Shown here piece after piece: positions 1 through 5,784 of a DNA stretch of 8,962 nt; the first letter of the stretch is position 1, and each line of letters opens with the position of its first letter. This DNA is from an uncultured Collinsella sp. GTDB lineage: Bacteria; Actinomycetota; Coriobacteriia; Coriobacteriales; Coriobacteriaceae. The notes under the pieces were generated by a model, which was given only the letters and a program-made list of their open reading frames with translations, did not search any database and was not told the origin of the DNA. The position numbers and the translations under genes are program-made. Where the stretch lies: the NCBI GenBank assembly GCA_958413765.1, contig CATYVH010000054.1:1-8962 (forward strand), read 5' to 3'.

Positions 1-1
1 C

Positions 2-259
2 AACGTCGACGTCATCAAGCTTGATCGCACGTTTGTGCCCACCGACCGCGATCAAAGCCGTAGCGCGCAAATCGTTTCATCAATGCTCGAGATGGCGCAA
101 TCGCTCCATCTGCCCGTTGTAATCGAAGGCGTCGAGACAAACGAGCAGGCGAACATGCTGCTCCACATGGGTGCCCACTACGCTCAGGGCTTCCTCTACT
201 ACCGCCCCATGCAGGCAAAGGATTTTGAGGCATTGCTCGATGGCGGCAACAAAAACTGA
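2..259 (+). CDS. EAL-domain c-di-GMP phosphodiesterase, C-terminal part (5' end outside window)
   Basis: This is the last 85 residues of an EAL domain, the fold that hydrolyses cyclic di-GMP to pGpG; the frame is open to the window edge, so the N-terminus is missing. Three EAL hallmarks are visible: the conserved lysine in DVIKLDRTFV, the glutamate in the VVIEGVET motif, and the glutamine in the AQGFLYYRPM segment that closes the domain. These residues contribute to metal binding and catalysis in characterised EAL enzymes, so this half of the active site looks intact. The EAL signature itself and any N-terminal sensor or GGDEF domain would lie upstream. The protein ends a few residues after the domain with a GGNKN tail. 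A diguanylate cyclase follows 126 bp downstream on the same strand, which suggests paired c-di-GMP turnover. The family call is secure; whether the full protein also carries GGDEF cannot be seen. Confidence 0.93.
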   Translation, partial: NVDVIKLDRTFVPTDRDQSRSAQIVSSMLEMAQSLHLPVVIEGVETNEQANMLLHMGAHYAQGFLYYRPMQAKDFEALLDGGNKN

Positions 260-289
260 TACGCTCGCGCGCAAAACGATACCGCCGAA

Positions 290-343
290 GGGGCGCTTGT
301 CCCCATTGGCTAACTTATGCCCCCAATCCAAACCGAATTGGGG
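290..343 (+). promoter_or_regulatory. Small hairpins in the leader of the GGDEF gene
   Basis: CCCCAAT at 321-327 and ATTGGGG at 337-343 form a perfect 7-bp stem with a 9-nt loop. Just upstream, GGGG at 290-293 can pair with CCCC at 301-304, and ATTGG at 305-309 could compete for CCAAT at 323-327. No T-run follows, so a simple intrinsic terminator for the EAL gene is not supported. A TATGAT hexamer at 345-350 could be a -10 box, but I see no matching -35. The strong Shine-Dalgarno AAGGAGGT follows at 370-377. The role is unknown; it may be a leader structure or a decayed dispersed repeat. Confidence 0.35.
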
Positions 344-385
344 ATATGATGCAAACCACTGTTGTGCCCAAGGAGGTTATCCATC

Positions 386-1915
386 ATGAACGAGTCGTAT
401 CGCCTGGGCGAGCAATCGATCATTGCCTATCTTCAGCGACTTGCGAACGGGGTCTCGACCGCCGAGCTCGATGTTGCCGCGCTGCCCCCGGAGCTGTGCG
501 CCATCGGCGAGCAGCTACAGAAGACATTTGCCATCCTGCAGCAAGAACGCGAGCTGCTTGAGCGCGGCGCCTATATCGATTCGCTCACCAATCTTGGCAA
601 CCGTGCTGGACTCCACCGTTATGCCGAGCTGCTTTGGCACAAAGGCACCCCCTTCACCTGCGCTTATATCGATATCGATCGCCTTAAGCATTACAACGAT
701 ACGTTTGGCCACACCGAGGGCAATCGCTACATCCTGAGCATCTGCCGTGCACTCACCGAGACAATGGAACCCAATGACCTGCTGTGCCGTATCGGTGGAG
801 ACGAATTTGTACTCGTATCCCCCACGACAGATGAAGCCGAACTCGAGCAGCGCCTGGAGCGGACGCGCACCGACCTTATCGAGGCAACATCGGGCGGCAA
901 AGCGCCCATGATCGCTAGCTTTAGCTTTGGCTGCTCGCGCGTCGACCCACTCGCTGGCGATACGCGTCGCCAGATGACCATGGACGCCGACCGCAAAATG
1001 TATCGCTACAAGCTCATGCACCGTGTGCAGCAGCCGAAGGAAAACGACGCATCCATGCGCCCGATCGCCGATCAGCCTCCCTGCAACGACCGGGTGTTCC
1101 AAGCGATCTCCATGAGCTCCGAGACGCGCTATCCGTTTATCCTTAACCTCGATACCGGCGAATCGCAATGGTCGATTAATGCCGTGCGCGATTTTGACCT
1201 GCCCTCCCAGCATCCCTATAACTCGCTCGATATGTGGCTCGCCCGCGTTCACCCCGAGGACCGCGACAACGTGCGCAGCGAGCTCGATATGGTGGTAAAC
1301 GGCGCGTGGTACTTCCATTACATGCAGTATCGCGTCATGAATACCGCTGGTAAATATGCGCTGTGCGAGTGTACGGGCTACCGTTTGGATGGCACCGATA
1401 CCGAGCCCAACATGTACGTGGGCATGATTATCAACCGCAGCCTGGCAGATACGACTGATTCCGTGACCGGCCTAGGCGATATCCACGCCCTGGTCAACGC
1501 CATTGGCGAAATGCGTCGCGTGGCGCGCAAGGCGAGCTTGGTCGCCATTAAAATCGACGAGATCGCTCGAGTCAATGCCCGCTTTGGCTTCGATGCGGGC
1601 GACCGCGTTTTGGCGGAGAGCGCCGCCTGCCTCATGGATTGTTCGCGCGGCAAGGGTCGTCTGTTCCGCTCGACCGGACCGATGTTCGTGGCGCTTTTCG
1701 ATGACTTTGATCCCAAAGAGATCGACGCGGTCGCAGACGAGATCGAGCGGTTCCTGGGATCGCCCGTGCTCTTTGGCTCATTTGAATATCAGCCGCCCCT
1801 TCGTGTGGCCACGCTTCATCTGGACGCCGTCGATCGACAGCCCGTTTCCATTTTGAACGAGCTCAAAGCGTTGCTTAAAGAGGCACCGCAAGTACCGGGC
1901 ACCAAGTTGGACTAG
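386..1915 (+). CDS. Diguanylate cyclase, GGDEF-PAS-degenerate GGDEF, 509 aa
   Basis: The start is ATG 386, because AAGGAGGT at 370-377 lies 8 nt upstream; the frame is open from TTG 362 but that start has no ribosome site. Residues 1-60 are a helical linker. Residues about 63-215 are a GGDEF domain with DSLTNLGNR (65-73), IDIDRLKHYNDTFGH, and RIGGDEF with the GGDEF at 137-141, so it should make c-di-GMP from two GTP. The allosteric I-site RxxD is not conserved: the matching residues are E128-P-N-D131, so product inhibition through this site is unlikely. Residues about 246-355 look like a PAS fold of the PAS_3 type (MWLARVHPEDRDNV). From about 356 a second GGDEF-like domain follows (TDSVTGLGDIHAL, VAIKIDEIARVNARFGF), but its signature is STGPMF at 429-434, so it is probably not catalytic and may be regulatory. 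There is no signal peptide or membrane segment, so the protein is cytoplasmic. The upstream EAL gene is a natural partner. Confidence 0.92.
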   Translation: MNESYRLGEQSIIAYLQRLANGVSTAELDVAALPPELCAIGEQLQKTFAILQQERELLERGAYIDSLTNLGNRAGLHRYAELLWHKGTPFTCAYIDIDRLKHYNDTFGHTEGNRYILSICRALTETMEPNDLLCRIGGDEFVLVSPTTDEAELEQRLERTRTDLIEATSGGKAPMIASFSFGCSRVDPLAGDTRRQMTMDADRKMYRYKLMHRVQQPKENDASMRPIADQPPCNDRVFQAISMSSETRYPFILNLDTGESQWSINAVRDFDLPSQHPYNSLDMWLARVHPEDRDNVRSELDMVVNGAWYFHYMQYRVMNTAGKYALCECTGYRLDGTDTEPNMYVGMIINRSLADTTDSVTGLGDIHALVNAIGEMRRVARKASLVAIKIDEIARVNARFGFDAGDRVLAESAACLMDCSRGKGRLFRSTGPMFVALFDDFDPKEIDAVADEIERFLGSPVLFGSFEYQPPLRVATLHLDAVDRQPVSILNELKALLKEAPQVPGTKLD

Positions 1916-2199
1916 CGTTATGGGGCGCATGATGGTTAATTTCCGATCTCAACCGAACACATTGGGCAAATAGGTCGTACCCGCAGTTAGCCGAACGTCC
2001 CCGCAGTCCCTCCCGGGGCCCGGGGGCACCGTTTCGATACTCTTGGTTTACTTTGCCTGATGCAAATAAGTGCTCAACAAGATAGAACCTATCCCCCGCC
2101 ACGGATATGCCCTCGAGTAAATCTGTTAAGCCAAGCCTATCAAATTCTATTGACAATTGGCTGCATTGGTCCATTTTGTCGTCCAGCCACTTCCGCTGG
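1916..2199. other. 284-bp gap without a convincing gene
   Basis: No gene here is well supported. A minus-strand frame starting at ATG 2174 runs 99 codons to 1875 and overlaps the 3' end of the GGDEF gene. Its first half (MDQCSQLSIEFDRLGLTDLL) looks protein-like and it follows the membrane-protein gene by 25 bp, but it lacks a clear Shine-Dalgarno and its second half is low-complexity and arginine/glycine rich. It could be a gene remnant. CCCGG/CCGGG at 2012-2024, extendable to 7 bp with one G-T pair, forms a GC hairpin with no T-run. CCCGCAGT occurs twice (1980-1987 and 2000-2007), as does CCGAAC (1953-1958 and 1991-1996). I see no terminator for the GGDEF gene. Confidence 0.5.
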
Positions 2200-2520
2200 C
2201 TATCGCCTCATAAACACAAACCTAACGAGCCGCACGAACGACAAAGAGGCCAAGCTGAACAGAAGTAGAACCAAAACTTCAAAAACGCTGGTATTCCAAT
2301 CGCGTACCCAGCCCTCTACCGCCCACAAGAAAAACAGCAGCCCCATCCATAACGTCACAGAAGAAATCAGCTTTGCGTAAGGGCGTATATCAATCTCGCT
2401 CTCCCTTTTTTTGACATCATATCCAGCAATTGAGCAGAGCCATCTTCCTCTTCGGTATTGGATTGAAAGGACAATCAAGGCAATCGAAGTCATCAAGCAA
2501 ACAGCATCCTCTGTTTCCAT
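2200..2520 (-). CDS. Small membrane protein, DUF3784-like, 106 aa
   Basis: The start is ATG at 2518-2520, preceded by AAAGGA at a good distance on the minus strand; an in-frame ATG seven codons upstream (2541) has no usable site. Three hydrophobic segments are visible at residues about 5-21, 51-69 and 79-99, with no signal-peptide cleavage site. After the first helix comes RRGRWLCSIAGYD (IAGYD at 31-35), followed by a charged stretch and a second helix. That order matches the DUF3784 family of small three-helix membrane proteins, where a G-x-x-x-L-I-A-G-Y motif is typical. The family has no established function. The gene lies opposite to its neighbours in AT-richer DNA (about 45% GC by hand count over 2221-2580, against about 60% in the flavoprotein gene), which suggests acquisition. 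A TATACT hexamer at 2603-2608 (minus) could be its -10 box, with no good -35. The gene is likely real; the family call is from motif memory only. Confidence 0.72.
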   Translation of the reverse strand: METEDAVCLMTSIALIVLSIQYRRGRWLCSIAGYDVKKRESEIDIRPYAKLISSVTLWMGLLFFLWAVEGWVRDWNTSVFEVLVLLLFSLASLSFVRLVRFVFMRR

Positions 2521-2637
2521 AGAGTTTCCTTTGCTTTCCATCCTAGTTACGCATTCACAATCGAATCAAACCAAGTATGAATTACTCGATAGCAACCGCC
2601 TTAGTATAAACCATAGCCGCCGCAGCAGCCCGCCTTC

Positions 2638-2772
2638 CAAGGCCTCAAAGCTCGCCATCGAGGGCGACCCGCCCAGACCCCTTACAATCTGCTCGCACGA
2701 GGCCCCGCACTCCAACATCCTCTGGACCGTATCCCGCTCGTACCTGGTGAGCGTGCCTGCCGTGGGCCCTCG
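2638..2772 (-). pseudogene. Relic of IS30-family transposase N-terminal helix-turn-helix
   Basis: The minus strand encodes RGPTAG, then TLTRYERDTVQRMLECGAS, CEQIVRGLGGSPSMASFEAL. This matches the N-terminal HTH of IS30-type transposases, whose pattern is L-T-x-x-E-R, a helix with a G-x-S turn, then I-A-x-x-L-G-R-S-P-S-T-V-S-R-E. The match stops at about 2638: the conserved R of the LGRS turn is G, and S-R-E has become S-F-E. The frame then runs through unrelated codons to a stop near 2562. No DDE catalytic domain and no terminal inverted repeats are seen, and no start codon with a ribosome site is evident. It is therefore a decayed insertion-sequence fragment, or less likely a tiny captured HTH. 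It lies between the DUF3784 gene and the promoter of the flavoprotein. Confidence 0.62.
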
Positions 2773-2808
2773 GGGCCGGCATCGTGCCCCACGCCAACTG
2801 CCCGCTCG

Positions 2809-2848
2809 TGCGATAATCCTCTGCAGAGGTCACCGACAGCAGAGGGAG
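2809..2848 (+). promoter_or_regulatory. Candidate promoter, palindrome and RBS of the flavoprotein gene
   Basis: TGCGATAAT at 2809-2817 is an extended -10 (TG, one base, then a close match to TATAAT); there is no clear -35, as is common for extended -10 promoters. Directly after it lies a perfect 12-bp palindrome, CCTCTGCAGAGG (2818-2829), near the expected transcription start, so it could be an operator. GCAGAGG recurs at 2839-2845, overlapping the Shine-Dalgarno AGAGGGAG (2841-2848). In RNA, CCTCTGC at 2818-2824 could pair with either copy, and pairing with the second would mask the ribosome site. Function is inferred from position only. Confidence 0.45.
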
Positions 2849-2854
2849 TTTGTG

Positions 2855-3478
2855 ATGAAGGTTCTTTTGGTCAATGGCAGCCCCAAGGCAAACGGCAACA
2901 CCGCCCGCGCACTCACCGAGGTCGCAGAGCAACTTAATGCAGAAGGCATTGATACCGAGGTGTTTCAGCTGGGCGCCAAGCCCATTCGCGATTGCATCGG
3001 TTGCGGCCAGTGTGGCAAGCTTGGCGGTCGCTGCACCTTTGACGACGACGTGGTCAACAAGCTGATCGCTGCCGCCGAACAGGCCGACGGCTTTGTCTTT
3101 GGCTCGCCTGTCTACTACGCGCACCCCAGCGGCCGCATTCTCTCGGCACTCGATCGCGCATTCTATGCCGGTAGCAAAGCTTTTGCACACAAGCCGGGCG
3201 CTGCCGTCGCCGTCGCCCGTCGCGGCGGTACGTCGACAACGTTCGATGTACTCAACAAGTACTTCACCATCAACCAGATGCCCGTGGTCGCCTCCACCTA
3301 CTGGAACAACGTCTTTGGCGCTGCGCCGGGCGAGGCCGATGGAGATGCCGAGGGTCTGGCCACCATGCGAAACATCGGCAAAAACATGGCCTGGCTCCTT
3401 CGTTGCATCGAAGCAGGAAAGGCCGCCGGCATCGAAGCCCCCGAAGCCGATCGCGAGCGCACCAACTTCATTCGTTAG
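2855..3478 (+). CDS. Flavodoxin-fold NAD(P)H-dependent FMN oxidoreductase with four-cysteine motif, 207 aa
   Basis: This is a cytoplasmic flavodoxin-like protein of the NADPH-dependent FMN reductase / iron-sulfur flavoprotein group. ATG 2855 is preceded by AGAGGGAG at about 6 nt; an in-frame GTG lies one codon earlier but is too close to that site. The N-terminal strand and phosphate loop for FMN are MKVLLVNGSPKANGNT (residues 1-16), and a second flavin-contact loop is GSPVYYAHPSG (83-93). Between them lies CIGCGQCGKLGGRC, with cysteines at 47, 50, 53 and 60 (CX2CX2CX6C). This fits the compact motif that holds a 4Fe-4S cluster in archaeal Isf proteins, although many bacterial relatives with similar cysteines are uncharacterised. 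The electron acceptor and substrate are unknown; such proteins reduce quinones, nitro or azo compounds, or flavins. The gene is probably cotranscribed with the ArsC-like gene 16 bp downstream. Confidence 0.88.
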   Translation: MKVLLVNGSPKANGNTARALTEVAEQLNAEGIDTEVFQLGAKPIRDCIGCGQCGKLGGRCTFDDDVVNKLIAAAEQADGFVFGSPVYYAHPSGRILSALDRAFYAGSKAFAHKPGAAVAVARRGGTSTTFDVLNKYFTINQMPVVASTYWNNVFGAAPGEADGDAEGLATMRNIGKNMAWLLRCIEAGKAAGIEAPEADRERTNFIR

Positions 3479-3494
3479 AACGGCGGAACATACT

Positions 3495-3836
3495 ATGAAC
3501 GTGCAAATCTTCGGGACTAAGAAGTCGTTCGATACCAAGAAGGCGCAGCGTTATTTTAAGGAGCGCCGCATTAAGGTGCAGTTTATTGACCTTAAGGAAA
3601 AGGAGATGAGCAAAGGCGAGCTCACGAGCGTGATGCAGGCGGTCGGCGGCATCGACAAGCTGCTCAACCCCAAAGCCAAGGACGAGGAGACGCTCGCGCT
3701 CATCCAGCACCTCACCCCTAGCCAGCGCTTCGACAAGTTGCTCGAAAACCAGCAGGTTCTAGCCGAGCCCATCGTGCGCAACGGCAAAAAGGCCACCGTC
3801 GGTTATTGCCCCGATGTATGGGGAGCCTGGGAGTAG
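3495..3836 (+). CDS. ArsC/Spx/YffB-fold protein lacking the redox cysteine, 113 aa
   Basis: The protein has the thioredoxin-like fold of the ArsC/Spx/YffB family and a normal family length. It starts VQIFGTKKSFDTKKAQRY and has the cis-proline segment EPIVRNGKKATVGY near residues 91-104. In YffB the matching start reads GIKNCDTIKKA; aligned without gaps the catalytic cysteine falls on Ser11, and the only cysteine in the whole protein is C105. Arsenate reduction by the usual Cys mechanism is therefore not supported, and annotation as arsenate reductase would mislead. Arg95 in PIVR, an anion-site position in the family, is kept. The ribosome site is weak (GGCGGA, 3482-3487). The 16-bp gap to the flavoprotein gene suggests an operon, so a shared redox or stress role is possible. 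Family confidence is high; function is unknown. Confidence 0.87.
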   Translation: MNVQIFGTKKSFDTKKAQRYFKERRIKVQFIDLKEKEMSKGELTSVMQAVGGIDKLLNPKAKDEETLALIQHLTPSQRFDKLLENQQVLAEPIVRNGKKATVGYCPDVWGAWE

Positions 3837-3922
3837 CCTGTGTTATTTGCCGGCGCGTGGGTATAAGAGCAGGCGTTTGGCATAAGATTCAACTGTAAGC
3901 CATGTCTAACAAAGGAGGGCAC

Positions 3923-5053
3923 ATGCCCAACAAACCCGTGAAGATCATCATGCTTACCGGATACCTCGGTGCCGGCAAGACCACGCTGCTCAACCACATC
4001 CTCGCTAACGACGGCGGCATCCGCGCCGCCGTGATCGTCAACGATATCGGCGAGATCAACGTCGACGCCAGCCTCATCGCCGACGGCGGCCTTTCCGAGA
4101 CCGACGACCTCATCCCGCTCACCAACGGCTGCATCTGTTGCACGCTTTCGGACGACCTTGCCAACCAGCTGCAGGGCATCGCCGATTCGGGCAAGTTCGA
4201 CTACATCATCATCGAGGCCTCGGGCATTTGCGAGCCTATCCCCATCGCCTACACCATCTCGAGCTTCTGCGACGAGGCCAAGGTGGGCGGCGAGCCCAAG
4301 CTTGCGCTCGACAACATCGTGGCCGTGGTCGACTGCGCCCGCATGTACGACGAGTTCAACGGCGGTCGCGACCTACTGGCAGAGGATATCGACGAGGACG
4401 ACATCGAGAGCCTGCTCATCCAGCAGATCGAGTTTTGCTCCACGCTGATCCTCAACAAGACCGATACCGTCACGCCTGAGCAGATTGCCGAGCTCAAGGC
4501 CATCGTGCGCAGTCTGCAGAAGGACGCCGTGATTGTCGAGGCCCAAAACGGCGAGGTCCCCATGGAGGAGCTGCTCGACACCGACCGCTTCGACTTTATG
4601 CGCGCCTACAACTCCGCCGCCTGGATCGAGGCCATGGAGCATCCCGAGGAGCACGACGACCCCGAGGTGCTCGAGTACGACATCGAGACCTTTGTGTACT
4701 CGCGCCGCAAACCGTTTGACCTGCAGAAGTTCACCGATTTTGTTGAGCAGGAGTGGCCTGACGAGGTCATCCGCGTCAAGGGTCCGCTGTGGCAGACCGG
4801 CGATCCGGACATGTGCTACATGTTCGAGCAGGCTGGCCACCAGATGCGCCTGATGGAGAACGGTCTGTTCGTTGACTCCGCGCCCGAGGGCGAGAAGCAG
4901 AAGATCATCGACGAGAACCCCGAGATCATGCAGATTTGGGACGACGAGACGGGCGACCGCATGACGAGCCTGTGCATCATCGGCCGTCACATGGACAAGG
5001 ATGCGCTCATCGCCGACCTCGATGCCTGCCTGACCGACTGGCACCGCGCCTAG
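3923..5053 (+). CDS. CobW/COG0523-family GTPase (putative metallochaperone), 376 aa
   Basis: This is a G3E GTPase of the COG0523 group, which insert or traffic metals such as zinc or cobalt in the cytoplasm. The chosen start is ATG 3923, just after AAAGGAGG (3911-3918); ATG 3902 is in frame but has no ribosome site. Seen in order: Walker A GYLGAGKT (13-20), metal-binding CxCC in NGCICCTL (C70, C72, C73), Walker B-like IIIEASG (95-101), and the guanine-specificity NKTD (178-181). A CobW C-terminal domain begins near residue 255 (EYDIETFVYSRRKPF) and runs to the end (CIIGRHMDKDALIADLDACL). There is no histidine-rich metal tail, unlike HypB or some zinc chaperones. The client metal or enzyme cannot be told, and no cobalamin gene is nearby, so a CobW role in B12 synthesis is unsupported. 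The 86-bp gap upstream shows no clear promoter or terminator. The gene ends in a strong hairpin terminator. Confidence 0.93.
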   Translation: MPNKPVKIIMLTGYLGAGKTTLLNHILANDGGIRAAVIVNDIGEINVDASLIADGGLSETDDLIPLTNGCICCTLSDDLANQLQGIADSGKFDYIIIEASGICEPIPIAYTISSFCDEAKVGGEPKLALDNIVAVVDCARMYDEFNGGRDLLAEDIDEDDIESLLIQQIEFCSTLILNKTDTVTPEQIAELKAIVRSLQKDAVIVEAQNGEVPMEELLDTDRFDFMRAYNSAAWIEAMEHPEEHDDPEVLEYDIETFVYSRRKPFDLQKFTDFVEQEWPDEVIRVKGPLWQTGDPDMCYMFEQAGHQMRLMENGLFVDSAPEGEKQKIIDENPEIMQIWDDETGDRMTSLCIIGRHMDKDALIADLDACLTDWHRA

Positions 5054-5092
5054 GTTTATCGAAGCGGGCATTTTTCCGCCCACGTAACCGCC

Positions 5093-5134
5093 AAAACCAC
5101 CACGAAGGTGCCTGTCCCCTTCGTGGTGGTTTTT
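5093..5134 (+). terminator. Strong intrinsic terminator after the CobW-family gene
   Basis: Left arm 5093-5108 (AAAACCACCACGAAGG) and right arm 5118-5133 are perfectly complementary over 16 bp, with a 9-nt loop, and the right arm ends in a run of five T (5130-5134). The A/T ends make it readable on both strands. Its T-run ends only 11 nt before the Shine-Dalgarno AAGGAG of trmL, so the hairpin sits in or directly before the trmL leader. The loop side carries GGTGCCTGTCCCC, which resembles the other intergenic hairpins in this window. Confidence 0.9.
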
Positions 5135-5155
5135 CGTTCTATGCCAAGGAGATTC

Positions 5156-5755
5156 ATGTTCAATATCGTGCTGTACGCGCCCGAGATTCCGGCCAATACG
5201 GGCAACATCGGCCGTACCTGCGTGGTCACCGGCGCCCGCCTGCATCTGGTGGAGCCGTTGGGCTTTTCGCTCGACGACAAGACGGTGCGCCGCGCCGGCC
5301 TGGGCTACTGGCAAAACTTGGACGTGACAACGTATGCCGGCTGGGAGGATTTCCTGGCGCGCAACGATCTCTCCCCCGCCGACGAGCGCCTGCATCTGCT
5401 GACCAAAAAAGCGCGCCGCACCTATGCACAAAGCACCTACCGCGATGGCGACTTTTTGGTCTTTGGCAGCGAGAGCTCGGGCATTCCCGAGGAGCTGCTC
5501 GCTGTGGCGCCCACGCGCTGCGAGCGCATCCCCATGCTGCGCGATTGTGACTCACTCGACAACGCCGAGGCCTGGGAAGCCCACGAGGAATCGCTCGGGC
5601 ATACCGAAGACAGCCACGAGGCCATCCTTCAACAGGATATCTGCGGCAATTTCGTCAATCCGGACGACTACCGCATCAGCGCACTCAACCTCTCCAACAG
5701 CGCCGCCATCGTCCTCTACGAGGCTCTGCGCCAAACAGGCTTTCCGGGAATATGA
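5156..5755 (+). CDS. trmL: tRNA (cytidine/uridine(34)-2'-O)-methyltransferase TrmL with internal insertion, 199 aa
   Basis: This is a SPOUT (SpoU) methyltransferase that uses S-adenosylmethionine to 2'-O-methylate the wobble base of leucine tRNAs. Motifs: NIVLYAPEIPANTGNIGR at residues 3-20 (NTGN 14-17), LHLVEPLGFSLDDKTVRRAG, then the knotted SAM site with FGSESSG (103-109), RIPML (124-128) and LNLSNSAAIVLYEALRQ (177-193). The start ATG 5156 has AAGGAG at 5146-5151. E. coli TrmL has about 157 residues; this one has 199. The excess sits between IPML and LNLSNS, where the family normally has only a few residues. About 44 extra residues (131-175) are acidic and polar, and the reading frame is intact. 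This may be a lineage-specific loop over the SAM/tRNA site. The gene follows the strong hairpin directly and converges on uvrA. Confidence 0.92.
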   Translation: MFNIVLYAPEIPANTGNIGRTCVVTGARLHLVEPLGFSLDDKTVRRAGLGYWQNLDVTTYAGWEDFLARNDLSPADERLHLLTKKARRTYAQSTYRDGDFLVFGSESSGIPEELLAVAPTRCERIPMLRDCDSLDNAEAWEAHEESLGHTEDSHEAILQQDICGNFVNPDDYRISALNLSNSAAIVLYEALRQTGFPGI

Positions 5756-5777
5756 CAAAGAGACGGTCCCTTTGTCA
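5753..5777. repeat. Hairpin between convergent trmL and uvrA2 genes
   Basis: TGACAAAG (5753-5760) and CTTTGTCA (5770-5777) form a perfect 8-bp stem with the 9-nt loop agacggtcc; the trmL stop codon is the first three bases of the left arm. The gap to the uvrA stop is 29 bp. Neither strand has a proper T-run, so a classic terminator is doubtful, although a bidirectional stop between convergent genes would fit the position. The loop and inner arms resemble the hairpin after the CobW gene, which suggests a dispersed REP-like repeat. Confidence 0.55.
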
Positions 5778-5784
5778 CATTCGG

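Noticed and set aside
344..385. Possible c-di-GMP (GEMM) riboswitch because of GCAAACC near the diguanylate cyclase
   Set aside because: Only the short GCAAACC string matches; the rest of the aptamer (the two paired stems and the receptor motif) is absent in the 40 nt before the start codon.
2010..2026. GC-rich hairpin as a terminator
   Set aside because: There is no T-run on either strand after the stem, so it does not fit an intrinsic terminator.
1875..2174. Minus-strand 99-codon frame downstream of the membrane gene
   Set aside because: It overlaps the 3' end of the GGDEF gene, lacks a clear ribosome site and has no recognisable domain; kept only as a note in the gap entry.
2411..2854. 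In-frame N-terminal extension of the flavoprotein by about 148 codons
   Set aside because: The extension crosses the opposite-strand membrane gene, the IS30 relic and the promoter, while the flavodoxin fold begins exactly at ATG 2855 behind a ribosome site.
4373..5431. Long minus-strand open frame (352 codons) across the CobW-family gene and the start of trmL
   Set aside because: It is antisense to two well-supported genes, crosses the terminator hairpin, and encodes nothing recognisable; such frames are common in GC-rich codon patterns.
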